Positions 51,418 to 60,972 of a stretch of DNA of 64,000 nt are shown here, in pieces. Numbering within the stretch: position 1 is the stretch's first letter; each line of letters opens with the position of its first letter. The position numbers were made by a program, and so were the translations under genes. Location of the stretch: positions 27,352-91,351 of the forward strand of contig WSYB01000016.1 of assembly GCA_009773645.1 (NCBI GenBank), given 5' to 3'. The stretch comes from Geobacteraceae bacterium (GTDB taxonomy: Bacteria; Desulfobacterota; Desulfuromonadia; Geobacterales; Geobacteraceae). The notes under the pieces were generated by a model. The model was not told where the DNA came from. It worked only from the letters and a program-made list of their open reading frames with translations, and did not search any database.

Positions 51418-51505
51418 TGTTGCCTCCTCCCATCTTTGGTAAATGCGGTTCAAACCTTGAGCAAAGTTTAGCTGTCAGGCGCTAAGCGCCTAAGCAGGCC
51501 TTTAC

Positions 51506-51748
51506 TCATATCTCTTTCCTCCGTTGCGATTTGTTGCGCTTCTTGTCATGTTCCGGACCCGGATTTCTGACTACCCCTCCATCGCCACCGGTGTCGCTCC
51601 TTTGCTGCGAATTGAGGATACCCCAAAGCTCTTCAAAGTTCGTGAAGCCCCGCTTTTCCTCAATCCCTACTACTTCAACCAACCCCACCAGGCGCTTGGG
51701 ATTGTTCTTCTCGTACCGATAGATCCGCACGATGTAGTCGTCTGCCAT
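51506..51748 (-). CDS. Small protein of unknown function
   Basis: 80 residues. MADDYIVRIYRYEKNNPKRLVGLVEVVGIEEKRGFTNFEELWGIL is a compact alpha/beta domain, and the rest is hydrophilic and basic (KKRNKSQRRKEI). No signal peptide. AAAGGAGG precedes the ATG. It is encoded between the giant regulator and the PEP-CTERM gene and may be part of their regulatory unit. Confidence 0.7.
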   Translation of the reverse strand: MADDYIVRIYRYEKNNPKRLVGLVEVVGIEEKRGFTNFEELWGILNSQQRSDTGGDGGVVRNPGPEHDKKRNKSQRRKEI

Positions 51749-51800
51749 GACGATCCTCCTTTGCTGGAAATATGCGCAACGGCAAAACTGTGCCTGTCAG

Positions 51801-51853
51801 ATATAACCGATGGGAACTTACAGATATCTTACGGATTCGGGGAAAAATGAAGG
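51801..51853. repeat. 53-bp direct repeat shared with 48658–48710
   Basis: Differs from the other copy at three positions. Encodes TDGNLQISYGFGEK on the plus strand at the end of a frame with no support for a start. It is followed by a heptamer tract (GGGGATG GGGGGAA ACGGGGA AGCGGGG, about 51858–51890). Confidence 0.7.
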
Positions 51854-51894
51854 AAACGGGGATGGGGGGAAACGGGGAAGCGGGGAACTTCGGC

Positions 51895-54800
51895 TTACTG
51901 CCGGTCTGCTATCGCCTTGTAAATGGCCCTGGTTCTGGCCGAAGGCGTAACACTCAGGACGGCGGCAAGGGTGGTGCGGCAGCGCTCATAGACCTTCAAT
52001 GCCTCGGCCTGGTTACCCAGGTGTTGATGGCAGACCATGAGCTTCTGGTAGAATTCTTCTGCCAGGTCGTCCGTCTCCAGCCCTTTCCGGTAACATTCCG
52101 CCGCCTTGCGCCACTTGCCGGTCCCCTCCAGGGACTCTCCCAGTTTTCCGATAAGGTGGAGGAACCTGCTCCGCAGACGTTCCCGCCGGGAGATCGCCCA
52201 TGGCTCTCCGGCATCTCCTGCCAGGAAGCTGCCTTGATAGAGGGCCATTGCCTTTTCAGCCGGTCGGATGAGGTTCGCCGGCTTGTTGTCAGCCGTGTTC
52301 CCATTCAGGATGGCTTCAACCTCACCGCACAGCCTTTCGAACGCCCAGGCGTCCACCCAGCAGAGCCGGGGATTGAGGGTGATTTTCCCGTCGCTCATCA
52401 GTATTGCACGGTCGTCGCCGATCAGTTTACGCAAACGGTGCAGATTGGTGTTGAAAGCGGTGCGCAGTGCAGATGTTTCCGAATCGGGCCAGAGGTGGTC
52501 GGAGAGCTGCTCCTCGCTTACTTCCCTCCCGCCGAGGGCTATCAATGCCTTCAGCAGGGCAAGCGGCTTCTGCTGGACCTTACCTGAAAAGCTGACCGGC
52601 TCACCGGCTATCACCAGTGCAAACCGGCGCAGGGTGTAGATCTTCAGCGGCCAGGGCCAGTTCTCCAACTCTACCGGAGGCTTTTCCGGGACCAGACTGC
52701 GCTTGCGGATAAGGCCTTGTACATATTCCACCTCAATGTCGGCTTCGAGGGCTTTTACGCAGAGTCCGGCCATAACGTCCGGCCTCCACCACCAGAACAT
52801 GTTGGCGTACCCCTGTTGCCGCCCCAGCGCCATTCCCCGGCGCAGGAACGAAAGTCCTGCGGGCTCATCTCCACTATCCAGGGCGAACTGGGCCGAGGCC
52901 AACAGCCACATGAATTCCAGGCTGAGACTCCCCGACCGACCGATGAGCTCACCGGCATGGGCGAGGCATGCGGCGGCTTTTTCGCGCTCACCTGCTTCCT
53001 GGAGCGCCTCTGCCAACTGGAGGCGGGATTTCATTTCAGAAAGCGGTATTCCGGATTTTTCGGCAATCTGTAAGGAGGCTTCTGCGTGGGCGACGGCGCG
53101 GCGAGCCTGGCCCGCGATTAGATCATGCCAGCAGGAGAGTTGCAGGTAGTGACAAAGGCCGAAGCCGCGGGTGCTTTCCACTTTTGCTTCCATTTTCCCG
53201 AGGAATTCGGCGGCCATCTCCGTATTGCCATTGTTGAGGGCCGCATAAACCCCATGGGAGGGGATGAAATGGTCCCAGACATGCACCCCGCTGGCTTCGG
53301 CGGTTTCCAGGGCTTCCGTTGTCAAGCGAAGGGAGAGGTCATGGTCCGCCGTTGACCAATTGAAGAACACTGCCTGCGCCATTTTCAGCGTGATCGCCAG
53401 CAGTGGCGAAGCGGCGGGGGATCCGGCCGATTTTGCCAGTTCGTCGACGACCATGCCGCAGCGGGCCACGTCCCCACGCCAGAGGAAGTAGCTCATCGCG
53501 TTCATGCAGGTCACCTGGCGGAGTTGGAGATCCGTGCTCTGCTTCGACAGGGACAATGACCTCTCCACCCATTTGCCGATGGCGGGATGGGTGGGTTGAC
53601 GGAAGATCAGCGCCCCGCACATGCTGGCGCTAACCCGCGCCTCGATTTCGGGAGAGGGGAACGAGGGCTCGCGGGTGATATGTTCATCGAGCCAGGCGAT
53701 CCACCAGTCGAGGGGGGTGAAGACGTTCCACTCGAAGTGGAAGGTGTCCACGACGCCGGACCAGGCCAGAAGGGTGCCGGCCGGGTCACCTTTCGCCGTG
53801 AAGAGCTGAAACGCCCGTTCGAAAAGCCCGCGGCTCTCGGCAGGCGCAAAGGGGAGCCTGCATGCTCCCTGCCAGTAGAGAAGCCAGGGGTTGTTCTCCA
53901 CAATTTCCGCCGGGATGCTCCTGAGCCATTCTTCGAGGGTCTGTAGCCTTCCCTGCATCATCAGTGATTGTGTATGGGAAAGGACGAGCGGGACGAATTC
54001 CTGCCATTCCCCCGCCTCGCGCAGGAGCTCGGCAGCGTCCTCGAATTGCCCTGAATCGGCCAGGATCACTGCCGCCTGCCGCCGCAGCCCGGATATTTCG
54101 GTTTCCGAATAAGTATCCCGAAAACGCGAAAGGAGGAAGTCCCGGAACAGGGGATGATACTGGTAGACCGGTTCGGAATCGGCATGTTTTTGGGTAAAGT
54201 AGTGGTTTCGGACCAGATGGGAGAGTATCCGTTCCGACTGCTCCAGGCCGGTCAGCCTTTCCGCCATTTTCGCCGTCATCTTCGGCAGGAGGGAGGTTTT
54301 CAGGAGGAACCCCTGCACTTCCATGGAGGTCTTTGCAAGGATTTCCGCGGCAAAGTAATCAAACACTTCCGCCAGGTCACCTTTTCCGGGAAGGGAAAAA
54401 GCGTCGCCGTCCGAGGCGGTGCTCTCCGCCATGAGGATGACGCCGGCCGCCCATCCCTGCGTAGTTTCGTGCATGCGGCGGATCGATTCCGCCCTGATCC
54501 CCTCCTTACTTTGGAGTGCCGCAATTCCGGCCGTCTCGTCCAGGGTCAGCCTCATCTCCTCCCAACCCAGGGTCGCCAGCCGGCGCCCGGCCTTCAAGGG
54601 AGCCATTGTGGCGGGCGGGGCGCCGCGGCTGATGAAGATGACGTTCACCCCCGGCGGGACGACGCTCAAGCAATCGGGGGGCACCTCCTGGAAGTTGTCG
54701 AACACCAGCACGCAAGGTGTTTTCAGGCGGCTGAAGAGCTTTTCGAAATAACGTCTGGTAAAGGTGGAGATGCCTTGGAGATACTCGGGGGTGAAAAGGG

Positions 54801-55101
54801 GAAGGGGCTTGCGGTGGCGCGGGGCAGCCTTCTTGGCCGCCAGTCCCAGGTAGTAGAAGAAGGTGGCGATGTCGCCGTCCCCTTCATCCACCTGGTACCA
54901 GAGGCAGGGGAGCTTGCGGGCATCGAGCCAGCTTGCAATGAGCGTGGTCTTGCCGCTGCCGGCCGGTGCGGAAACCCACACTATCGGCCGTTCCACTGCC
55001 AAGTCGAGATGGCGGAATAGCCTCTTGCGGGGATATATCTCTGAAAGCCGGGGACGGTTGATTTTTGCGACGGAAACGGGCAACTGGCAACCTCGTGCCA
55101 T
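51895..55101 (-). CDS. Giant MalT-like NTPase transcription regulator with BTAD domain
   Basis: 1068 residues. N-terminal STAND-type NTPase with Walker A APAGSGKTT (45–53), Walker B-like CVLVFDNFQEV, then a long TPR-like helical middle (about 340–800). The C-terminus has an OmpR/SARP-type winged helix (KPLALLKALIALGGREVSEEQLSDHLWPD…) and a bacterial transcriptional activator domain (WVDAWAFERLCGEVEAIL…). Such proteins activate neighbouring genes after binding a signal. No strong ribosome-binding site is visible at the ATG. Its probable targets are the small gene, the PEP-CTERM gene and the collagen/RCC1 gene downstream. Confidence 0.88.
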   Translation of the reverse strand: MARGCQLPVSVAKINRPRLSEIYPRKRLFRHLDLAVERPIVWVSAPAGSGKTTLIASWLDARKLPCLWYQVDEGDGDIATFFYYLGLAAKKAAPRHRKPLPLFTPEYLQGISTFTRRYFEKLFSRLKTPCVLVFDNFQEVPPDCLSVVPPGVNVIFISRGAPPATMAPLKAGRRLATLGWEEMRLTLDETAGIAALQSKEGIRAESIRRMHETTQGWAAGVILMAESTASDGDAFSLPGKGDLAEVFDYFAAEILAKTSMEVQGFLLKTSLLPKMTAKMAERLTGLEQSERILSHLVRNHYFTQKHADSEPVYQYHPLFRDFLLSRFRDTYSETEISGLRRQAAVILADSGQFEDAAELLREAGEWQEFVPLVLSHTQSLMMQGRLQTLEEWLRSIPAEIVENNPWLLYWQGACRLPFAPAESRGLFERAFQLFTAKGDPAGTLLAWSGVVDTFHFEWNVFTPLDWWIAWLDEHITREPSFPSPEIEARVSASMCGALIFRQPTHPAIGKWVERSLSLSKQSTDLQLRQVTCMNAMSYFLWRGDVARCGMVVDELAKSAGSPAASPLLAITLKMAQAVFFNWSTADHDLSLRLTTEALETAEASGVHVWDHFIPSHGVYAALNNGNTEMAAEFLGKMEAKVESTRGFGLCHYLQLSCWHDLIAGQARRAVAHAEASLQIAEKSGIPLSEMKSRLQLAEALQEAGEREKAAACLAHAGELIGRSGSLSLEFMWLLASAQFALDSGDEPAGLSFLRRGMALGRQQGYANMFWWWRPDVMAGLCVKALEADIEVEYVQGLIRKRSLVPEKPPVELENWPWPLKIYTLRRFALVIAGEPVSFSGKVQQKPLALLKALIALGGREVSEEQLSDHLWPDSETSALRTAFNTNLHRLRKLIGDDRAILMSDGKITLNPRLCWVDAWAFERLCGEVEAILNGNTADNKPANLIRPAEKAMALYQGSFLAGDAGEPWAISRRERLRSRFLHLIGKLGESLEGTGKWRKAAECYRKGLETDDLAEEFYQKLMVCHQHLGNQAEALKVYERCRTTLAAVLSVTPSARTRAIYKAIADRQ

Positions 55102-55184
55102 GTATGGAAATGGGAAGGTGATTAAGCCTTTGCAGAATCTACCTTTTCCGGCGTATACGTGTCAAGGGGAATTCAGGGAGAGGG

Positions 55185-55261
55185 GATAAGGAAATATGGG
55201 AAGGCGGGAAATGCATGAAACGGGAAGGGGAGAAACGGAAAATCCGTTTCTCCCCTTCCCG
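55185..55261. repeat. Period-7 tract ending in a perfect 19-bp hairpin
   Basis: ATGGGAAGGCGGGAAATGC leads into CGGGAAGGGGAGAAACGGA (55221–55239), loop AAA, and the exact reverse complement (55243–55261). It lies just after the typA stop on the minus strand and belongs to the class of GGGAA-word hairpins. Confidence 0.8.
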
Positions 55262-55265
55262 GATT

Positions 55266-57071
55266 CTATCCTTTACTGGCCCGTTTCCTTCTGTTCGGGT
55301 CGAGTTCCTTTTTCCGCAGGCGGATCGACTTTGGCGTCACCTCCACCAGTTCGTCCTCGTCGATGAACTCCAGCGCCTGCTCCAGGGTCAGGATACGGGG
55401 GGGGGTGAGCTTGATGGCGTCGTCGGAGCCGGAAGCGCGGACGTTGGTGAGCTTCTTTCCTTTGCACGGGTTCACGTCCAGGTCGTTGTCCTTGGCGTGC
55501 TGGCCGATGATCATTCCGCCGTAGACCTCTACGCCGGCGCCGATGAAGAGGATGCCCCGCGGCTGCAGAGCGTCCAGTGAATAGGCGGTGGTCTCGCCGT
55601 GCTCCATGGCCATGAGGACCCCGTTCTTGCGGCCGGGGATATCCCCTTTGAACGGGCCGTAGTCATGGAATGTATGGGTGAGGACTCCGGTTCCTCGCGT
55701 GTCGGTCATCACTTCTCCCCGCAGACCGATGAGCCCCCGGGCCGGGATGATGAACTCAAGCCGGATGGTATCCCCCATGGGGTTCATGGCGACCATCTCC
55801 CCCTTGCGCGGCCCCATTTTTTCGATGATGGCCCCCTGGTACTCGGCCGGCACGTCCACTACCAGGTACTCCATCGGTTCGAGTTTCTTGCCGTCCACTT
55901 CGCGGTAAATCACTTCAGGTTTGGAAACCGCCATCTCGAATCCTTCGCGGCGCATGTTCTCAATGAGGATCGAAAGGTGGAGTTCGCCGCGACCGGATAC
56001 CTTGAAGGTGTCGGGGTTGGCGGTGTCCTCCACGCGGAGGGAGACATTGGTGCGAAGTTCTTTCTCGAGGCGCTCACGGATGTTGCGGGAGGTGACCAGC
56101 TTCCCTTCCCGGCCGGCAAAGGGGGAGTTGTTGACGATGAAGTTCATGGAGATTGTCGGTTCGTCGATGGAAACGTAGGGGAGCCCGATGGGGTTTTCGG
56201 CGGATGCCAGAGTCTCGCCGATCCCCACTTCGTCGAAGCCGGCCACGGTGATGATGTCGCCTGTGCAGGCCTCGGCGATATCCACCTGCTTCAGTCCTTC
56301 GTAGCCCAGGAGCTTGGATATCCGCCCCTTTATCACGGTGCCGTCGCGTTTGACGTGGGCGATGGTCTCGCCGGCGGTGACCTTGCCGTTAAATACCTTG
56401 CCGGTGGCGATCCGGCCGATGTAGTCGTTGTAATCGATATTGGTGACCAGTAGCTGGAACGGGGCTTTGGGATCGCCGCCCGGCGGCCGGACATTGCTCT
56501 CGATCACCGCGAAGAGCGGCTCCATGCTGGTGGAAGCGGCGTTCATGTCGAGCATGGCGTAGCCGAGCTTGGCGCTCGTGTAGACGATGGCAAAATCCAG
56601 CTGCTCGTCGGTGGCGTTCAGTTCGCAGAAGAGGTCGAAGACCATGTCCACCACCTCGCTGGGGCGGGCGCCGGGGCGGTCGACCTTGTTGATGACCACG
56701 ATCGGCTTGAGGCCCAGGTCGAGGGATTTTTTGAGGACGAAGCGGGTCTGGGGCATCGGGCCATCCAGGGCGTCCACCAGGAGCAGCACGGAGTCGACCA
56801 TCTTCAGGACCCGTTCTACCTCACCGCCGAAGTCGGCGTGTCCCGGGGTATCGACAATGTTGATTTTGTAACGGCCGTGGTGGACCGACAGGTTTTTGGA
56901 GAGGATGGTGATCCCCCGTTCCTTTTCAAGGTCGTTTGAATCCATGACCCGCTCGGTAATGGCTTCGTTTTCCCGGAATACGCCGGCGTGGCGCAGCATG
57001 GCGTCCACCAGGGTGGTCTTGCCATGGTCAACGTGGGCAATGATGGCGATGTTTCTGATGCTTTCCTGCAT
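55266..57071 (-). CDS. typA: Ribosome-associated GTPase TypA/BipA
   Basis: A 601-residue translational GTPase that acts in ribosome assembly under stress. The G1 loop is [15 protein letters not shown], then ERERGIT-like [12 protein letters not shown]3 [15 protein letters not shown] and G4 [11 protein letters not shown]-like domains follow, and the C-terminal domain contains [14 protein letters not shown] [39 protein letters not shown] (read in pieces). Length and ends are standard. The ATG at 57069–57071 follows AGGAG. Confidence 0.96.
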   Translation of the reverse strand: MQESIRNIAIIAHVDHGKTTLVDAMLRHAGVFRENEAITERVMDSNDLEKERGITILSKNLSVHHGRYKINIVDTPGHADFGGEVERVLKMVDSVLLLVDALDGPMPQTRFVLKKSLDLGLKPIVVINKVDRPGARPSEVVDMVFDLFCELNATDEQLDFAIVYTSAKLGYAMLDMNAASTSMEPLFAVIESNVRPPGGDPKAPFQLLVTNIDYNDYIGRIATGKVFNGKVTAGETIAHVKRDGTVIKGRISKLLGYEGLKQVDIAEACTGDIITVAGFDEVGIGETLASAENPIGLPYVSIDEPTISMNFIVNNSPFAGREGKLVTSRNIRERLEKELRTNVSLRVEDTANPDTFKVSGRGELHLSILIENMRREGFEMAVSKPEVIYREVDGKKLEPMEYLVVDVPAEYQGAIIEKMGPRKGEMVAMNPMGDTIRLEFIIPARGLIGLRGEVMTDTRGTGVLTHTFHDYGPFKGDIPGRKNGVLMAMEHGETTAYSLDALQPRGILFIGAGVEVYGGMIIGQHAKDNDLDVNPCKGKKLTNVRASGSDDAIKLTPPRILTLEQALEFIDEDELVEVTPKSIRLRKKELDPNRRKRASKG

Positions 57072-57324
57072 GTTACGGACTCCTAAAAAGCGTGATTTTC
57101 GTTTTCGGCAAAAGAAAAAGACGGGTTTTGCCCGCCTTTGGAAAACATGCTACTATGACAATTTTTGTCGCGAATTACAAGGGATTTTTTCCCTTTGGGC
57201 GTTTTGCCGGGGCGGATAATCTTTTACAGGTTACTTCGGTACTTTACCCGGCAATAGAAGCATGCAACACCGCAGCCGGCCATGAGCGCCACCACTCCCA
57301 CCCGCAAAGTGGCTATTTCTGCTC

Positions 57325-57957
57325 TCAAAACTGGATCGCAGCGTTGCGGGCTTTTTCAACTGCAGCGCCCCTAAATTCCTCCGCACGATCCGGTATGGCA
57401 TCAACCCCCTCAACCACGATTGACTTGAAATCCTCGATTCCCATAAAGCCCATGATCGACTTGAGGTAGGGCACGGAATGGTCCTCTTCCTTGCCAAAGT
57501 GGAAGCCGCCGGAAGAGTGAATATGGAGACACTTCCTGCCTTGGTCTTTCAGAAGCCCCACAGGTCCGGTGGGGGTGTATGCGAAGGTCTTGCCAACCAC
57601 ACAGACTGCGTCGATGTACATCTTTAATTCTGCCGGAAACCCCAGGTTAAACATCGGTGTCACAAACGCATATTTGTCGGCGGCTATGAACTGATCGGCG
57701 TGCTTCCAGATGCGGCCGACCTTACGTTGCTCGTCGACGGTGAGTGAGACGAAGCTTTCGCCATTGCGCATCTTCCCCCAACCGCTCAGCACATCGGCAT
57801 CGATCCGTTGGATGTTGTCGCGGTAAAGGTCGAGAAAATGCACCTCGTCGGCAGGGTTCTGTCTGAGGTATTCATCCAGGAATTCCTTACCGACCGAAAG
57901 GCTGCAAGAAAGTTCGGTGGGCTTGAGGTTGCAGGTAACATAAAGTAGCTTTGCCAT
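57325..57957 (-). CDS. azoR: FMN-dependent NADH:quinone/azo reductase
   Basis: A 210-residue flavodoxin-like fold protein of the AzoR/AcpD family. FMN-binding stretches are [41 protein letters not shown] and HSSGGFHFG. It reduces quinones or azo compounds with NADH. AAAGGAG precedes the ATG at 57955–57957. The 250 bp between it and typA contain no gene. Confidence 0.9.
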   Translation of the reverse strand: MAKLLYVTCNLKPTELSCSLSVGKEFLDEYLRQNPADEVHFLDLYRDNIQRIDADVLSGWGKMRNGESFVSLTVDEQRKVGRIWKHADQFIAADKYAFVTPMFNLGFPAELKMYIDAVCVVGKTFAYTPTGPVGLLKDQGRKCLHIHSSGGFHFGKEEDHSVPYLKSIMGFMGIEDFKSIVVEGVDAIPDRAEEFRGAAVEKARNAAIQF

Positions 57958-58016
57958 GATGTTCTCCTTTACAATGAATTGTTTTAACGACGGCTCTCGT
58001 CTAAAGATTATCTAGA

Positions 58017-58220
58017 TTACGCTGCATTCTTCTCTTTGTTGATATGAACCATCACTCCGATGAATCCTCCCATGAAGCCACTAATCAAACCGCTCATGCC
58101 GTTACCAAGAGCATTTATGGTGATATTCTGCGGTAACGCGAATATGAAGTAATTGAGTAGAAAGCTCATCAGGAAACCCATAAATCCACCCATTATTCCA
58201 TTTATAAGTGCGCTTTTCAT
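58017..58220 (-). CDS. Small glycine-rich membrane protein
   Basis: 67 residues with two membrane helices (IMGGFMGFLMSFLLNYFIF and GMSGLISGFMGGFIGVMVHI) separated by a short polar loop. Repeated GGFMG/GFMGG motifs suggest tight helix packing. GAGGGAGAGC precedes the ATG. It is encoded between azoR and the disrupted outer-membrane gene. Function unknown. Confidence 0.6.
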   Translation of the reverse strand: MKSALINGIMGGFMGFLMSFLLNYFIFALPQNITINALGNGMSGLISGFMGGFIGVMVHINKEKNAA

Positions 58221-58266
58221 GCCGTTAGCTCTCCCTTCAATTTTTCATCCATGCCTGTTGAGATGC

Positions 58267-59246
58267 TCAAAATACTTTGGAAAGCCGAAAAACCACCTTG
58301 GTTCCTTCCGGCCGATTTTCCGCTCCGGTCTCAAAGTAGCTGTTGAGATAGAGCGATAACCCGTTGCCACTCCACTTGATGCCCGGTCCGATGCCGTAAA
58401 CCTGCTCTTCCGAATTGGCCTGGCTGCGGCCATCCACCTTGTCTGCTGTGAACTGCTGAAGTGCATATCCGTTAATCCCGAGTCGCACACCTTTGACGAC
58501 CTCGTATGAAGCGGCATAGTTGGCGTGAAAGGCCTGTCCCGGCTGAACGGTCCCTGCGCCCAGCCCCACAAACGGGTCATCATTCTCCGAGTTCCAGAGG
58601 TAGTGGAGTCGGGCGCTCAGCTCAACCTTGTCGGTCGGCATGATCGTGAATGCATAGTAGGGGTTGATGCTCACCATGTTGCTCCCGATGTTGACCGGCC
58701 GGTTGCGGTCGTATTTCCCCGTCGGCAGCGCTACGCTAAAGACGAAGCGGTGGAAGTACGGCATGCCGAAGAGCTTGTGGTCGGTCCACTGGAGAATGAA
58801 GGGACTGACGATCAGATCACCCACGCCCCGTTCGCGGTCCTTGGGGCCAAAACTGGTATCCAGGTCCAGATCCGCCAGGGGTAAAAGAATTTCGGCGCCG
58901 TAGAAACCGTCAAGCAGTCGCAGGTTGGAAATGTAGGCAACATGCGTAGTGGCGCTCACGGAGGTAACTTGTTGGAACCGGGGATCTTATCCCCCTGGTG
59001 GTCGTTGAACTGTCCGGCGTGGTAATAGCCGATGGTCTCTTCCGCAAGCCACCCGGGGAAGGCGATGCCGTCCTCAAAGCTCGTATCGCCCAGGTTTACC
59101 GGCGGCAGGGGGATGTCGGCTGCCTTCACCAGTCCGGCGCAGATCAGCAGCCCTATCCCTGCAATGACGGCAATCACCCTCCCAGCCACCATGGTGCGTC
59201 TTGCCTGCCTGATTGAAGATGGTGCCGTCTTTCTCATGACTTCCAT
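58267..59246 (-). pseudogene. MetA-pathway phenol-degradation-type outer-membrane protein, frameshifted
   Basis: The 5' frame (59246 to 58956) encodes a signal-anchor-like start and IPLPPVNLGDTSFEDGIAFP…HQGDKIPGSNK. The 3' frame (58959 to 58267) picks up with VSATTHVAYISNLRLLDGFY and continues the same family to its end, RPEGTKVVFRLSKVF. A missing base near 58967–58971 (AACAAG|TT) breaks the frame. The two frames overlap at GTGA, so weak coupled re-initiation is possible. The family forms beta-barrels thought to take up hydrophobic substrates. Confidence 0.85.
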
Positions 59247-59258
59247 GCGTTCTCCTTT

Positions 59259-59855
59259 TTATTTGCCAAGGTGCGCCATCACTTCCTCGAGCACGATCTG
59301 GATCAGCTTGGCGCCACTTTCGCTTGCCCACGACCCCGCCAGCCCGGCGATAAGTTGAGTGGTCGAGGTGAGCGTCACTCCCGCCCGTTCCATGCGCCGC
59401 AAGGCGGTTTCATCGGAGATCTGGGTCGGTGAACCGCCCGCATCGACGACCACCTGCACGTTGAACCCTTCCTCTACCGCGCTCATCGCCGGATAAACGA
59501 CACATACGTCGTTGGTGAGACCCGCCATAATCAGGTTCTTCCGTCCGGTGGCCATGACGGCCGCCTTGTAGTCGGGATCATCCCATGCGTTCACCACGCC
59601 ACTGCGTTTCACCCGGCGCGCGTGCTCTTCCGGTGCGATCTCCTCCAGGTCTTTGATCAACGGCCCCTGCGCGTGCTCTTCCATGCTGCTAGTGAGAATC
59701 AGGGGCATACCAAGCGCCTTTGCCGTGCGCGCCAGCGCACGGGTATTGTTCCTGATCAGTTCCTGCGGGATGCTGCGGCACCAGCTCAAGGTTCCTACCT
59801 GGTGATCGATGAGCAGCATGGCCGTGTTTGTCGCCGTGAATTTCTCGGTTTTCAT
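59259..59855 (-). CDS. Isochorismatase-like cysteine hydrolase
   Basis: 198 residues. Catalytic triad candidates: Asp in MLLIDHQVG, Lys in VKRSGVVNAW, and Cys in AGLTNDVCVVYPAMSAVEEG. Members hydrolyse ureides, nicotinamide or isochorismate; the substrate here cannot be told. AAAGGAG precedes the ATG at 59853–59855. It ends 12 bp before the disrupted outer-membrane gene and may share its transcript. Confidence 0.88.
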   Translation of the reverse strand: MKTEKFTATNTAMLLIDHQVGTLSWCRSIPQELIRNNTRALARTAKALGMPLILTSSMEEHAQGPLIKDLEEIAPEEHARRVKRSGVVNAWDDPDYKAAVMATGRKNLIMAGLTNDVCVVYPAMSAVEEGFNVQVVVDAGGSPTQISDETALRRMERAGVTLTSTTQLIAGLAGSWASESGAKLIQIVLEEVMAHLGK

Positions 59856-60177
59856 GTTTGTCTCCTTTTGTTCGACCTTGTCTTCCTGATTTAAGTATAG
59901 CGACATGCGTGCCAAATATAAATATCAATTAAATCAGTATGTAATGTTTTGCAGATCAAACTAATTGCCAAATACGGTAATACTCTATTGTCATATTTGG
60001 TAATATTTAGCAAATTGTTAAATATGACAATATGGCTGAAACGCGCCCTTTAGGGGTTGCTTCAATGCAATTCTGCGGCGGGAGATGGAGAACAACCGTA
60101 AGGCGGCGTGAGGGATCTTTTTAGAGTTTGACGGCAAGTTACATCTGATGTAAGATTTGTGTTGAGGTGAGTCAATC
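59856..60177. other. Divergent AT-rich regulatory region
   Basis: 322 bp between the hydrolase and a vapB gene, without a gene. It contains the 12-bp inverted repeat at 59987–60031 and additional related half-sites (CCAAATACGGTAAT, TTTGGTAAT). Confidence 0.55.
59987..60031. promoter_or_regulatory. Perfect 12-bp inverted repeat, candidate operator
   Basis: ATTGTCATATTT (59987–59998) and AAATATGACAAT (60020–60031), 21-bp spacer. Its AT-rich character and position between divergent genes fit a repressor site for the hydrolase operon. Confidence 0.55.
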
Positions 60178-60426
60178 ATGGAATCGATCAAACACAGAAC
60201 CCAGATTTCTCTCGACGACTGGCAATATCAGACGCTGCTGGATCTGTCGCGCAAAACGAAGAAAAGCCTTTCCGCGCTGATCCGCGAGATGATTAACGAA
60301 AAATTCGCCCCAAAGCCGGGTGTAGCGGAAAATGATCCGGTCTACTCCATTGTCGGAATTGGCGGTAGTAGACAAAAACATACGGCCCGCGATCACGATG
60401 CCGTACTGTACGGGAAGAAACCGTGA
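60178..60426 (+). CDS. RHH-type antitoxin of a VapBC pair
   Basis: 82 residues. MESIKHRTQISLDDWQYQTLLDLSRKTKKSLSALIREMINEKF is a ribbon-helix-helix/CopG-like domain; the rest is the toxin-binding tail. GAGGTGA precedes the ATG. Stop and toxin start overlap (GTGA). Confidence 0.85.
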   Translation: MESIKHRTQISLDDWQYQTLLDLSRKTKKSLSALIREMINEKFAPKPGVAENDPVYSIVGIGGSRQKHTARDHDAVLYGKKP

Positions 60427-60836
60427 ACGGCATTTTTGTTGATACCGGCGCCTGGTATGCTCTGGTAGACAGCGATGATGCCGATCATAAGGCTGCGGCA
60501 GCGTTTCTGGCCGCCAATACCATTCCGCTCATTACCACCAACTTCGTGTTTTCGGAAACAATCACCCTTATTCGCTATCGAATCGGGCATGAGGCGGCGT
60601 GCAGTTTCGGGCAAAAGTTGAAGGAAAGCAGTTTTGTCAGGGTGGTAACGGTTACGACCGCTGATGAAGAGCGGGCCTGGGAGATTTTCTGCAAATACCG
60701 GGATCAGGATTTCAGCTTCGTGGATTGCGCCAGCTTTGCTGTGATGGAGCGGATGAAACTTTCCACGGCCTTTGCCTTTGACCGGCATTTTTCGGTGATG
60801 AAGTATGCTGTCGTGCCGGGTACAGAAGTTAAATGA
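60423..60836 (+). CDS. PIN-domain toxin (VapC family)
   Basis: 137 residues, GTG start. Acidic sites: Asp in IFVDTGAWYALVD, Glu in FVFSETITLI, Asp in DFSFVDCASFAVM and Asp in FAFDRHFSVM. An RNA-cleaving toxin held by the preceding antitoxin, translationally coupled to it. It borders the AT-richer ATPase/protease segment. Confidence 0.88.
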   Translation: MNGIFVDTGAWYALVDSDDADHKAAAAFLAANTIPLITTNFVFSETITLIRYRIGHEAACSFGQKLKESSFVRVVTVTTADEERAWEIFCKYRDQDFSFVDCASFAVMERMKLSTAFAFDRHFSVMKYAVVPGTEVK

Positions 60837-60972
60837 GCTGTCTCTGGATTTCCCGTATTGGATGTCTCCGGAATTTTTGCGGAATTCGGTATACACAAAT
60901 TTTACAAATATATTAGCATTGATGATATAAAGTATAATTGTAGATATCATTTACCTATAACGGAACTGCGCA

